From Streptomyces verrucosisporus (GTDB taxonomy: Bacteria; Actinomycetota; Actinomycetes; Streptomycetales; Streptomycetaceae), in contig NZ_JADEYH010000004.1 in assembly GCF_017114865.1 (NCBI RefSeq), forward strand, positions 124,001 through 188,000: a DNA stretch of 64,000 nucleotides. Direction: 5' to 3'. A model generated the notes under the pieces. The model was not told the DNA's origin and made no database searches. It worked only from the letters and a program-made list of their open reading frames with translations. Below, in pieces: positions 18,083 to 30,175 of this stretch. Within the stretch, counting starts at the first letter, position 1. Every line of letters begins with the position of its first letter. The position numbers and the translations under genes are program-made.

Positions 18083-19765
18083 GTGCGCTGGGCGGTGGCG
18101 GTGACCGCCGAGGGCACGGCCCTGTTGTGCCCGCTGGACGGGCGGGGGCGCGCGGCGGGCCCGGTGGTGACCGAGCCGGACGTGGCGCGGGCCGTGGCGG
18201 ACCGTACCGCCTCCGGCCCGGTCGCCCGGTGGGTGTGGCGGTCGACGGCGCAGGTGTACCCGCGGCTGCTGGAGGCCGGGGTGCGGGTGGAGCGGTGCCA
18301 TGACACGGAGGCGTGCGAGGCGCTGCTGCTGGGCCACGAGGGGCGGTGGGGCGAGCCTCGTTCGCTGTCGGCGGCCTGGGCGCGGCTGCACCGGGCGCCG
18401 GTTCCGGACGACCCGCCGCTGCGCGCGGCCGACCGGCAGCCCTCGCTGTTCGCCCCGGGCCCGGTGCCGCTGCCGCCGGGCACGGACCCGCTCGCCGCCC
18501 TGCTGGAGGTGTACGCCGGCCAGTTGCGGCGGGTGGAGGCGGCCGGGCATCCGGAGCGGATGCGGCTGCTGCTGGCCGCGGAGTCCGCGGGGACGCTGGT
18601 GGCGGCGGAGATGAACCGCGCGGGGGTGCCCTGGCGGGCGGACGTCCACCGCGAGCTGCTGCGGGAACTGCTGGGCGAGAGCTATCCGGGCGGCGAGCCC
18701 GCCCGGCTGGCTCAGCTGGCCGAGGAGGTCTCGCGCGCCTTCGGGCCGGGGGCGCGGGTGCGGCCGGATCTGCCGGCGGACGTGGTCAGGGCGTTCGCGC
18801 GGGACGGGATCCGGCTGTCCTCGACGCGGGCGTGGGAGCTGCGGAAGATCGACCACCCGGCCGTCGCCCCGCTGCTGCGCCACAAGACGCTGTACCGGCT
18901 GCACACCGCGCACGGCCGGTCCTGGCTGCGCACCTGGGTGCGCGACGGCCGCTTCCGTCCCGAGTACGTGCCCGGCGGCTCGGTCACGGGCCGCTGGACG
19001 AGCAACGGCGGGGGCGCTCTGCAGATCCCCAAGGTGGTGCGGCGCGCGGTGGTGGCCGATCCGGGGTGGCGGCTGGTGGTCGCCGACGCCGACCAGATGG
19101 AGCCCAGGGTGCTGGCCGCCGTCTCCCGCGACCGGGGGCTGATGGAGGTGGCCGGGAGCGGCCGGGACATGTACTCGGTGCTGTCGGACCGGGCGTTCGG
19201 CGGCGACCGGGACCGGGCCAAGCTGGCGCTGCTGGGCGCGGTGTACGGGCAGACCTCGGGGGACGGCCTGCGGCACCTGGCGGATCTGCGGCGCCGCTAC
19301 CCGGCGGCGGTGGCGTACGTGGACGAGGCGGCGCGGGCCGGCGAGGAGGGCCGGCTGGTGCGCACCTGGCTGGGGCGCACCTGCCCGCCCGCGGCCGCCC
19401 GGGAGACGGACTTCGGTGACGGCGGGGTCGGCCCGCCCGAGGCGGACGCGCAGGGCCCGCCCGGCGACGGCGCGGCCCGGGCCCGCGGCCGGTTCACCCG
19501 CAACTTCGTGGTGCAGGGCAGCGGGGCCGACTGGATGCTGCTGGTGCTGGCCTCCCTGCGGCAGTCCCTGGCCGGGATGCGCGCCGAGCTGGTGTTCTTC
19601 CAGCACGACGAGGTGATCGTGCACTGTCCGGCACAGGAGGCGGACGCGGTGGTGGGGGCCGTACGCGCGGCGGGCGAGCGGGCGGGCCTCGCGGCCTTCG
19701 GCGAGACCCCGGTGCGCTTCCCGTTCACCACGGCCGTGGTGGAGTGCTACGCGGACGCCAAGTGA
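18083..19765 (+). CDS. Family A DNA polymerase, PolA-like without flap nuclease
   Basis: A 560-residue protein of the actinobacterial 'bifunctional 3'-5' exonuclease/DNA polymerase' type. The C-terminal half has polymerase motif A as DADQMEPRVLAAV (replacing the usual DYSQIELR), motif B with R-x3-K-x7-Y (RDRAKLALLGAVYGQ) and motif C FFQHDEVIVH. The N-terminal third lies where the exonuclease domain would be but shows no clear DxE/DxxD carboxylates. The GTG at 18083 follows GGAGGG by 4 nt and matches the start MRWAVAV known for this family. It is a second polymerase beside the replicative and Pol I enzymes; its role is unknown. A transposase relic abuts its stop. Confidence 0.88.
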   Translation: MRWAVAVTAEGTALLCPLDGRGRAAGPVVTEPDVARAVADRTASGPVARWVWRSTAQVYPRLLEAGVRVERCHDTEACEALLLGHEGRWGEPRSLSAAWARLHRAPVPDDPPLRAADRQPSLFAPGPVPLPPGTDPLAALLEVYAGQLRRVEAAGHPERMRLLLAAESAGTLVAAEMNRAGVPWRADVHRELLRELLGESYPGGEPARLAQLAEEVSRAFGPGARVRPDLPADVVRAFARDGIRLSSTRAWELRKIDHPAVAPLLRHKTLYRLHTAHGRSWLRTWVRDGRFRPEYVPGGSVTGRWTSNGGGALQIPKVVRRAVVADPGWRLVVADADQMEPRVLAAVSRDRGLMEVAGSGRDMYSVLSDRAFGGDRDRAKLALLGAVYGQTSGDGLRHLADLRRRYPAAVAYVDEAARAGEEGRLVRTWLGRTCPPAAARETDFGDGGVGPPEADAQGPPGDGAARARGRFTRNFVVQGSGADWMLLVLASLRQSLAGMRAELVFFQHDEVIVHCPAQEADAVVGAVRAAGERAGLAAFGETPVRFPFTTAVVECYADAK

Positions 19766-19883
19766 GCGGGGGTTTTCGGGGATCACGGCGGTGTACGCGT
19801 CCGCGCAGGTGCTCGCGTATCGCGCGGGAGGAGTACGCCTTGTCGGCCGGGACCGCCTCCGGCCTGGTGCGGGGACGTCCACG
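19766..19883 (-). pseudogene. IS5-family transposase fragment (frameshifted)
   Basis: The minus strand encodes RGRPRTRPEA-P-ADKAYSSRAIREHLR, the strongly conserved segment of IS5-type transposases around the second catalytic aspartate. After the GR following it, a 1-nt shift restores AVIPEN, the next conserved motif. Both termini of the transposase and the terminal repeats are missing. The fragment begins directly at the stop codon of the polymerase gene, so it marks the edge of an insertion or deletion. Confidence 0.75.
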
Positions 19884-20003
19884 GCGGTACTGCCGGGCCA
19901 CCCCCACCGACGCGGTGCCGCTCTCGGGCAACGACACGTCGCCGACCGCCCACACCTCAGGGGCGATCGTCCCGTACGGCTTCTCGGCGGTCCGTCGCCG
20001 CAC
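19884..20003 (-). pseudogene. Possible IS701-like transposase fragment
   Basis: In the same minus-strand frame as the IS5 relic but upstream of it, the translation contains VWAVGDVSLPESGTASVGVARQY, which aligns by eye with the DDE segment of IS701-type transposases (V-x-D-D-T-G-x-x-x-x-G-T-x-S-x-G-V-x-R-Q-Y). The first catalytic Asp pair is partly lost (GDV for DDT). If correct, two different IS relics were fused by deletion. From 20004 to 20197 nothing recognisable is seen. Confidence 0.5.
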
Positions 20004-20197
20004 CGGCAGCGGACCCCGCGGCGACTGGGTTCACGACCCGCCGCATGGTCCACACGTTCCCGGCCGGCCACCGGCCGGACCGATTTGCGCCGCCCGTGGC
20101 CGCGGCATCGGAAACGAGGCGTGGACGCCTCCTTGCGCACCGGGGGCGCCGGCCGTCCGGCGGGACGGCCCCGCAGATCAGGGGGAACGTAACCCCT

Positions 20198-21793
20198 TCA
20201 CCGGTTCCCCTGCGTGCCGAAGGCGCGGCGGAGTGTTCTGGTCAGGGACTCCAGCGCCCCGGCGTAGCCGTGCCGCGGCGGGGTCGCGTACCCGACCACC
20301 AGGCCGGGAGGCCGGGAGCCCGGCGCCACGCAGTACTCCCCCAGACCGCTGACCGCCAGGGACTCGTGTCGGGCGGCGTGCAGCACCTCGTGCTCCGACG
20401 GACCGTCCTGCGGCCAGTGCACCACGGCGTGCAGCCCCGCGTTCTCGCCCAGCAGACGAACCTGCGGCACCCTCTCGGCGAGGACCGCGCCCAACTGGTC
20501 CCGCCTGCCGCGGTAGTGGCTGCGGCAGTGCCGCACGTGGCGGTCGTACGCCCCCGAAGTGATCAGTTCCGCCAGCACCATCTGGGTGAGCGCCGCCGAG
20601 TGCTGGTCGGCGATCCGTTTGGCCGCCGTGACCGGCTCGACCCAGTCCGGGGGCAGCACAAGCCAGGCCAGCCGCAGACCGGGGGCGAGCGTCTTGCTGG
20701 TGGTACCGGCGTATATGACCCGGGACGGTTCCAGCGCCTGGAGCGTTCCTATCCGGCGCCTTCCGTACTGGAAATCGCCGTCGTAGTCGTCCTCCACGAT
20801 CACCGAGCCGGTCGCGCGGGCCCAGGCCAGCAGCTGTTCGCGGCGCTCCTGGGACAGCGACACCCCCAGCGGGTACTGGTGGATCGGGGTCACGAGCGCG
20901 GCTTCGGCGTCCAGCAGTTCGGGCCGCAGCCCGTGCTCGTCCACCTCGACCGGGTGCGCGGTGAGTTCGGCCGTCCGGATGATCTCCCGGAAGAGCGGGT
21001 ACGACGGGTCCTCGATCGCGAGCTTTCCGGCTCCGTGACCCGCCAGCACCCTCGCCAGCAGACCGATCGCCTGGGTGAAGCCGTGGCAGACGACGATCCT
21101 GTCCGGCTGGGCGACCACTCCGCGTGCCCGGCCGAGGTAGTCGGCGAGAGCCTGGCGCAGTTCCGGGCGGCCACGGGGATCCCCGTAGTCGAGTGCCTCC
21201 GCCGACGCCTCACGCAGCACCCGCTGGGTGGCCCTGACCCAGGCCGTCCTGGGGAAAAGCGTCACATCGGGCATCGCGGGCCTGAGGTTCCAGCGCCACG
21301 GGTTCCTGGTGCCGGGGTCGGCCGCCTGCTCCGGTGACACGGCGCTGCGCGGTAAGGTCACCCGGGTCCCGGAGCCCTGCTCGGCCTCCAGCCGCCCTTC
21401 GAGGGCGAGTCGGCGGTAGGCGCTGGTGACCGTCCCCCGGGCCAGGCCCAGTTCCTCGGCGACGCCGCGTGTGGAGGGCAGGCGCGTGCCCGGCCGCAGG
21501 CGCCCGGAGTCGATGGCCCGGCGCAGCGCCGCGGCCAGTTCCTCCGAACGCCCGTGCCGCCGGCGCAGGTCCAGGTCCAGCTGGAGGTCGAGGAAGCGGA
21601 CGCCCGGTGCGGAGGGCCGGGCGGACCGGTCCGCGGGGCGCGGCGCACCGTTCCCGTCGTGCCGGGGCCCTTCGGCGGGTCCGCCGTCCGGCGATACGCG
21701 GTGGCGGTGTTCGTCGCCCCGCGTCGGTGCCGCGGCCCGTCCTGTGCCGGGACCCTCCACACCAGGCGGTACGGTGCGATCGCCGAAGCGCAT
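20198..21793 (-). CDS. MocR/PdxR-type regulator
   Basis: A 531-residue GntR-aminotransferase fusion, the second in this window. After a ~65-residue low-complexity leader, the GntR helix-turn-helix reads TRLPSTRGVAEELGLARGTVTSAYRRLALEG. The PLP domain has DYGDPRG, HGFTQAIGLLAR, VEDDYDGDFQYG and the Schiff-base lysine in GTTSKTLAPGLRLAW, typical of PdxR-like members. GGGGGAG lies just before the ATG. It lies 111 bp downstream of the nitrate operon on the same strand. Target genes are unknown; no pdxST is present nearby. Confidence 0.88.
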   Translation of the reverse strand: MRFGDRTVPPGVEGPGTGRAAAPTRGDEHRHRVSPDGGPAEGPRHDGNGAPRPADRSARPSAPGVRFLDLQLDLDLRRRHGRSEELAAALRRAIDSGRLRPGTRLPSTRGVAEELGLARGTVTSAYRRLALEGRLEAEQGSGTRVTLPRSAVSPEQAADPGTRNPWRWNLRPAMPDVTLFPRTAWVRATQRVLREASAEALDYGDPRGRPELRQALADYLGRARGVVAQPDRIVVCHGFTQAIGLLARVLAGHGAGKLAIEDPSYPLFREIIRTAELTAHPVEVDEHGLRPELLDAEAALVTPIHQYPLGVSLSQERREQLLAWARATGSVIVEDDYDGDFQYGRRRIGTLQALEPSRVIYAGTTSKTLAPGLRLAWLVLPPDWVEPVTAAKRIADQHSAALTQMVLAELITSGAYDRHVRHCRSHYRGRRDQLGAVLAERVPQVRLLGENAGLHAVVHWPQDGPSEHEVLHAARHESLAVSGLGEYCVAPGSRPPGLVVGYATPPRHGYAGALESLTRTLRRAFGTQGNR

Positions 21794-21904
21794 TCTGCTC
21801 CCCCTTCTCGCTCTGTTCGCCCGGGTCCCCCGCCGGCCGGTGCTCCCGGGACCCTTTGACGCGCGTATTCTTCCAGCGCCCGCCGAAGACCGGAAAGATC
21901 AGGT

Positions 21905-23113
21905 TCAGCGGCGGCTCAGCAGAGCGTCGGCGGAGCCGGGCAGACGCTTCCCCACCAGTGACCGCAGTGCGGGGAAGGCCGCCGTGTCACCGACCAGCGC
22001 CCCGCCGAGGAGAACACCCCCGTCCTCACTCAGCACGAGCTTGGCGTAACGCCTCTCACGGAGGTCCTCGACGGCGAACTCCACCGCCCCCGCGGTGCGC
22101 GCGTGGGTGTCGCCGAAACCTGCGACGTGGACCCCGGCCAGCTTCAGGCGCGCGGACAGATCGGCTCCGCCGAACGGCCTCACCGCTCCCCCGGTCAGCT
22201 GGGCCGCCACCGTGTCGGCCATACGGTAACCGGGCGCGACCAGTCCGTGGGGGCGGCCCCCGGCCGCCGCGCAGTCCCCGATCGCCCATATTCGGGGATC
22301 GGCGGTACGGCAGTACTCGTCGACGAGGAAACCGCCCCGCTCCCCCGTGGCCAGACCGGCGGCACCGGCCAGTTCGTCGCGTGGCCGGACACCGGATGCG
22401 AACACCACCAGGGAGGCCTCCAGGGCGGTCCCGTCATGCAGCCCCACGGACCGCACCCGTCCGCCGGGACCGGCACGCAGCGAGCGGACCGAGACACCGC
22501 AGCGCATCGCGATGCCGCGAGCGCCCACCAGCCCTGCGAGCAGTTCACCACCGCGCGCGTCCAACTGGGCCGGCATCGGCCACGGCGCCTGTTCCAGGAT
22601 CTGCGGGCGCATGCCCAGTGCCCGCAGGCCGGCCGCCGCCTCCAGCCCGAGCAGTCCGCCGCCGATCACGACGGCCGGGTCACCGGGCCGCGCGGCGGCA
22701 CGGATTCCCTCAAGGTCGTCCAGGGTGCGATAGGTGAAGCAGCCCGGCAGTTCGCGGCCCGGGACCGGGGGCACGAAAGGACGCGCCCCGGTGGCCAGTA
22801 CCAGGGCGTCGTACCGCCAGACGTCGCCGTCCGCGGTGACCACCTGCGCGCGCCGCCGGTCCAAACGGACGACACGAGTGCCGAGGCGCAGCCGCACCCG
22901 GGGGGTGCGGAGCGGCTCACAGCCGGCCAGCAGAAGGTCCCGGGCGTCCCGGCCCTCCAGACAGGAGGTGAGGGAGACACGGTCGTACGCGGGCCACGGC
23001 TCTTCCCCCAGGACGACCAGCCGCCATCGCCGACCGGGATCGCCCGCCCGCAGCCGCTCCACCAAACGGTGGGCGACCATGCCGTATCCGGCGACGACGA
23101 GGGTCCGGGCCAT
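21905..23113 (-). CDS. FAD-dependent oxidoreductase, NirB N-domain-like
   Basis: A 402-residue class III pyridine nucleotide-disulfide-type flavoprotein: TLVVAGYGMVAHRLVERLR (FAD), LVLATGARP, VVIGGGLLGLEAAAGLRALG (NAD) and IWAIGDCAAAGG (flavin). Its domain order and the EEPWPAYDRVSLTSCLEG segment resemble the N-terminal domain of assimilatory nitrite reductase NirB, but the siroheme/Fe-S half is absent and no CxxC follows. As the last gene of the nitrate operon it may pass electrons from NAD(P)H to the nitrate or nitrite reductase. The ATG at 23113 shares one base with the upstream stop; GTG 23116 is an alternative. Confidence 0.85.
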   Translation of the reverse strand: MARTLVVAGYGMVAHRLVERLRAGDPGRRWRLVVLGEEPWPAYDRVSLTSCLEGRDARDLLLAGCEPLRTPRVRLRLGTRVVRLDRRRAQVVTADGDVWRYDALVLATGARPFVPPVPGRELPGCFTYRTLDDLEGIRAAARPGDPAVVIGGGLLGLEAAAGLRALGMRPQILEQAPWPMPAQLDARGGELLAGLVGARGIAMRCGVSVRSLRAGPGGRVRSVGLHDGTALEASLVVFASGVRPRDELAGAAGLATGERGGFLVDEYCRTADPRIWAIGDCAAAGGRPHGLVAPGYRMADTVAAQLTGGAVRPFGGADLSARLKLAGVHVAGFGDTHARTAGAVEFAVEDLRERRYAKLVLSEDGGVLLGGALVGDTAAFPALRSLVGKRLPGSADALLSRR

Positions 23114-24599
23114 CACGCCCCACCCTCTCCGAGGAGTCCCGCCAGACGGCGCGGCCCGCCGTCCACCGGCTCCACCGCACCGGAGCGTGCTCCTCCGCCG
23201 AGCGCCAGGACGTCCCGCGCGCAGCCTCCGCAGCCGGTCGTCGCCCGGGTGGCCGCGGCCACCGCGGCCAGGTCCCGGGCACCGTCCCGCCAGGACCGCC
23301 GCACCTCGGCCCGGGTGACACCGCCGCAGAAACAGACGACATCGTCCTCCGCCGGGCCTCCCCGATCGTCCGCGGGAGGGGTCCCGAGCAGCAGCGACAA
23401 CCGGTCGGAAGGCGCCGGGAGGTCCTGGTCGTACAACTGGGCGACGGCGGCGATCGCACGGGGCAGGCCCAGCAGCACGGCACCGTGGACGCGCCCCTCA
23501 CGGAGGACGAGCCGGGCGTACCGGCCGCGTGTCCGGTCCATGAGGGTCACGACCTCGTCGGCACAGTGCCCTTCCCCCGGCGCGTCCGGTCCCCCCAGCA
23601 CCGCCAGGTCGATCCCCCGCGCCCGCAGCCGGACAGCGGAGCGGGCCCCCCGGAACCGGGCCCGGCCTCCGGTGAGCAGCCGCGCCAGGACATCCGCCTG
23701 CTCCCAGGCCGTCAGGACGCTTCCACCCGCGGTGCCCTGGTACTCCGCGCAGTCGCCGATGGCACGGACACGGGGATCGCTGGTGCGCAGTTCCGCGTCG
23801 ACGACGACACCGGTACGCACCGCCAGCCCGCAGCCGCGGGCCAACGAGGTCTCGGGCACAGCCCCGGCGCACACGACGAGGTGGCGGGCGGGCACCTGCC
23901 CGCCGTCCTCGAGCAGCAGGGTGCCGGATCGGTACGCCAGGGGCGTTCGGCCCGGCAGCATCCGCACTCCCAGCCGTTCGAGCCGTTCGGTCAGCAGGAG
24001 CCCGGCGGGCGCGTCGAGCCGGTTCTCCATCGGGTGCGGAGCGGGGTGGACCAGGGTGACATCGTGGCCGGCGCCTCGCAGGTCCACGGCGGTCTCCACG
24101 CCCAGCACCCCCGCGCCCAGCACGACCACGCCCGGCCCCTGCGTGCCGCCCTTCCCGGCACCCGTCGGACCCGTCCCCGGCGCCGAGGCGATCCGCAGGC
24201 AGTCGTCGAGCGTGCGCAAGGCGGTCACCCCGTCGGCGGGGGCTCCGTCCGGGGCCCGCAGTCCGGGCAGGTCCGGCAGGTGCGGCCGGGCGCCGGTGGC
24301 GAGTACCAGCGTGTCGTAGGGGTGTGAGCCGCCGTCGTCGGTGTGCACCAGGGCCCGCCGCCGGTCCACGCCGGTCACGGTGACGCCGTCGCGCACGTCG
24401 GCGCCCTCGGCGACGGCGGGCAGTGTCAGGGCGGGCGGCCTCAGCCGTCCACCGAGCACCTCGCCCAGCAGGGAACGCTGGTACGCGGGGCGGTGCTCGG
24501 CACCGAGGACCCCGATCCGCCCCCGGTACCCGTACCGGCGCAGGAGCTGCACGAGTCGGTGGGCGGCCGGTCCGTGGCCGACTATCACGATGCCCGCCC

Positions 24600-24603
<4 letters not shown>
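23113..24603 (-). CDS. FAD oxidoreductase with BFD-type [2Fe-2S] domain (NasB-like)
   Basis: A 496-residue protein. Residues 1-400 form a FAD/NAD(P)H oxidoreductase (IVIVGHGPAAHRLVQLL, LVLATGARP, VVVLGAGVLGVETAVDLRGAG, VRAIGDCAEYQG). The C-terminus carries a BFD-like iron-sulfur domain with CFC...CGGC (VVCFCGGVTRAEVR and TTGCGGCARDV). This is the layout of the electron-transfer subunit of assimilatory nitrate reductase (Bacillus NasB, actinomycete homologues). It overlaps the nitrate reductase gene by 4 nt (ATGA), supporting a common complex. Confidence 0.85.
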
Positions 24604-26683
<2,080 letters not shown>

Positions 26684-26687
<4 letters not shown>

Positions 26688-28180
26688 GTTCCCGCCCTCC
26701 TGACCGCCCCGCGTCCACCGCGCGCGGAACCCGGGTAGACCTTCCGGACCACCACGACGCACACCGCGTAGAAGGCGAGGAAACCCCAGAACGCCTTGTC
26801 GCCGGTACCGGAGGAGGCGTACGAGGACCGGAAGGCCATGTTGATGGCGACTCCGCCGAGCGCACCGACGGCTCCGGCTATGGCGATCGCCGCGCCGGAG
26901 AGTCTGCGGGCCCGGGCGAAGGCACGTGTCGCGTCCCGGCCTGCCGCGACCTCGCGTTCGGCCCCGAGGCCGAAGACCACGGGGATCATCTTGTAGGTGG
27001 AGCCGTTGCCGATCCCGCTGAGGACGAACAGAGCGGTGAAGCCGGCCAGGAACAGGCCCAGCGACTCGCGTGCGGAGGCGACCAGCAGCAGCGCCGTGCC
27101 CGCGAGCATGCCGATGTAGGCCCACAGGGTGACCCGCCCCCCACCCCACCTGTCGGCCGCCCAGCCGCCGAACGGGCGGGCCAGCGAACCGATCAGCGGC
27201 CCGAGGAAGGTCAGCCGCGCCGCCTCCAGCGGGGTGGAGCCGAACTGGAGCTGCAGTACGAGGCCGAACGCGAACCCGTAGCCGATGAACGAGCCGAACG
27301 TACCGACGTAGAGCAGGGAGATCCACCAGGTGTGGCGTTCTCGAACGGCCTCCCGCTGGGCACCGGGGTCGGTGCGCACGGTGTCGATGTTGTCCATGAA
27401 CAGGGCCGACAGCAGGGCGGCGACCCCGATCAGGGGCAGGTACACGGCCACCACGTACGAGGGGTGGGTGCTGCCCGCCGTCGCGATCACCAGCAGCCCC
27501 ACGATCTGAACCACCGCCACGCCGAGGTTGCCGCCGCCGGCGTTGAGGCCCAGGGCCCAGCCCTGAAGGCGCTGTGGGTAGAAGCCGGTGATGTTGGTCA
27601 TCGAGGAGGCGAAGTTGGCGCCGCCCGCACCGGCGGTCGCGCCGATCAGCAGGAACACCCACAGCGGTGTGCCCGGGCGCTGGATGAAGTACAGGGTCGC
27701 CAGAGTGGGAACGAACAGGACGGCGGAGGCGAACACGGTCCAGTTGCGGCCGCCGAAGCGGGTCACCGCGTAGCTGTAGGGCAGCCGCAGCACCGCGCCG
27801 ACCATCGTCGGGACGACCACCAGCAGGAACTTCTCCCCGGCCGAGAATCCGAAGCCGGTCTCCGGGGACATGAACAGCACCAGCACCGACCACAGGCTCC
27901 ACACGGAGAAGCCGATGTGCTCCGAGAGGATCGACAGGATCAGGTTCCGGCGTGCGACGAGTCTGCCGCCGGCCTCCCAGGCCGCCTCGTCATCCGGGTC
28001 CCAGTTCCTGATGTGACGGCCGCGGCCCTCCGGGCGCGGGGCCCCGGATCGTCGCGCGGCCCGGTCGCCGTTCGGAGGGGCTCCGCCCGGCGGGCGCGTG
28101 TCCACGCCGCCGGAACCGGCTGGGCCACTCCGTCCGGTCGGCTTCCGGACGCCGGTGAAGGCGTCCGGGCGCAGAGTCAC
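26684..28180 (-). CDS. narK: Nitrate/nitrite MFS transporter
   Basis: A 498-residue NarK-type major facilitator with twelve hydrophobic segments after a ~65-residue hydrophilic N-terminus. Nitrate-signature motifs are present: GAGGANFASSMTNITGFYPQRLQGWALGLNAGGGNLG in TM5 and a second GIGNGSTYKMIPVVF in TM11, each glycine-rich as in NarK/NasA porters. It is the first gene of the operon (GTG start at 28180). Together the four genes take up nitrate and reduce it to nitrite. Confidence 0.93.
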
Positions 28181-28979
<799 letters not shown>

Positions 28980-30080
28980 ATGACCTCAGAAATTAATTTC
29001 TGGTTCAACTACTCTTGTCCGTTCAGCTTCCTGACGCGCCGACTGCTCCTCGAGGCGGCCCTGGGAGCAGGTGTACGGGTCCGGTCGCACCCCTTCGAGC
29101 GGCAGGCGGGAATACAGGACACCGCCCTTCCGCAGCGGATTTGGGAGAACACCGTCCTGCCCCTGGCCGAAAGGCTCGGCGTTCCGGTCGGCGAAACGCC
29201 GCCGGCGACGGGGACGGACACCCGGCCGGCCTGGCTCGGATACCGGTACGCGTGCGCCCGCGGACGCGGGGAGGCCTACAGCGACCAGGTCTTCTCCGCC
29301 CATTTCCAGGACCGGGCCGACATAGGCGACCTCACGACACTGGAGTGGCTCGCGAACCGCGCGGGCCTCGACCCGGACGAGTTCCGCGCAGCCGTGACGG
29401 CGCGGAAGTACGCCGAGTGCCATCGGCCGGCTCCGGAGGAGGCGAAGCCCCTGGTCGTCCTGACGCCGACGATCACCGACGGGCACCTGCGCATCGAGGG
29501 GGTGCCGACGGCGGAACAACTTCACCGGCTCCTGGGAGGCTCCGGAAGCGGACGGCCCTCACCCACCGGAACAGGTACCCTTCCCGAGCGGGCGGGCGCG
29601 CCTGGCCGGCCGGCCGGTGGACGGCGGAACGGCATTGTCGTCGAGGCGGTCGAGTGCGAGCTCCACCAGTTGCGTGAGACTCTCGGCGCACCCCTCGGGC
29701 AGGCGGCGGAGCAGCCGTGCACGTGCGGACGCCGCCGATTGCGCCACCAGCCCGGCCGTCCGGGCACCCTCCTCCGTCAGACAGACCCAGGAGCTTCGCC
29801 CGTCACACAGGTTCGCCTCCCGGTTGACGTACCCGGCAGCCGCGAGACGGTGCACGATGTTGCTGGTACCTCCGGACGACAGTCCGCAGCCGACCGTGAG
29901 CCCGGTCGGACTGAGGCGCCGCCCAGGAGCCGCGTACAGAGCCAGCAGTACGTCCGCGTCGATTCGGGTCAGGCCGGCGTCTTCGGCGGCGTCGGCGGTG
30001 ACGGCGTCCAGCAGCTGGGCCAAGCGGATGACGTGCCGCGCCAGCCGATCCGGCATGTCGGGGCATTCCAAGAGCGTTGA
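28980..30080 (+). CDS. DsbA/HCCA-isomerase-like thioredoxin-fold protein with antisense tail
   Basis: The first ~190 residues form a DsbA-FrnE/2-hydroxychromene-2-carboxylate isomerase-like domain: INFWFNYSCPFSFLTRRLL (a C-P-F-S site in place of CxxC), a helical insert with GYRYACARGRGEAYSDQVFSAHFQ, and TITDGHLRIEGVPTAEQLHRLL with the cis-proline region. The domain ends near 29550, but no stop codon occurs until 30080, so the frame continues antisense through almost all of marR. The tail is low-complexity and probably not functional. Either a stop was lost or a frameshift is present. Substrate unknown; a thiol oxidoreductase or isomerase role is possible. Confidence 0.6.
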   Translation: MTSEINFWFNYSCPFSFLTRRLLLEAALGAGVRVRSHPFERQAGIQDTALPQRIWENTVLPLAERLGVPVGETPPATGTDTRPAWLGYRYACARGRGEAYSDQVFSAHFQDRADIGDLTTLEWLANRAGLDPDEFRAAVTARKYAECHRPAPEEAKPLVVLTPTITDGHLRIEGVPTAEQLHRLLGGSGSGRPSPTGTGTLPERAGAPGRPAGGRRNGIVVEAVECELHQLRETLGAPLGQAAEQPCTCGRRRLRHQPGRPGTLLRQTDPGASPVTQVRLPVDVPGSRETVHDVAGTSGRQSAADREPGRTEAPPRSRVQSQQYVRVDSGQAGVFGGVGGDGVQQLGQADDVPRQPIRHVGAFQER

Positions 30081-30089
30081 GCCGACCAT
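29559..30089 (-). CDS. MarR family transcriptional regulator
   Basis: A 176-residue MarR protein: helices LTRIDADVLLALYAAPGRRLSPTGLTVGCGLSSGGTSNIVHRLAAAGYV form the winged helix, then the wing with REANLCDGRSSWVCLTEEGART. The ATG at 30089 has a strong GGGAGGGA site 5 nt upstream and is preferred over ATG 30131. It overlaps convergently with the DsbA-like gene. An imperfect 16-bp inverted repeat 40 bp upstream could be its operator. Confidence 0.85.
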   Translation of the reverse strand: MVGSTLLECPDMPDRLARHVIRLAQLLDAVTADAAEDAGLTRIDADVLLALYAAPGRRLSPTGLTVGCGLSSGGTSNIVHRLAAAGYVNREANLCDGRSSWVCLTEEGARTAGLVAQSAASARARLLRRLPEGCAESLTQLVELALDRLDDNAVPPSTGRPARRARPLGKGTCSGG

Positions 30090-30130
30090 GATCTCCCTCC
30101 CGCACGGCGAGATTCCCGCCGTATCGCTCA

Positions 30131-30175
30131 TTGTGCCATTCACCCCTTTTATTCGAATTGGGGGTAATTGCACAA
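30131..30175. promoter_or_regulatory. Imperfect 16-bp inverted repeat upstream of marR
   Basis: TTGTGCCATTCACCCC (30131-30146) pairs with GGGGGTAATTGCACAA (30160-30175) with three mismatches across a 13-nt AT-rich centre. Its position just upstream of the marR start fits an autoregulatory operator. Confidence 0.45.

Noticed and set aside
29559..30080. Antisense tail of the DsbA-like protein as a new domain
   Set aside because: The tail has the Arg/Gln/Pro/Gly-rich make-up of a shadow frame and mirrors the conserved marR winged helix on the other strand.
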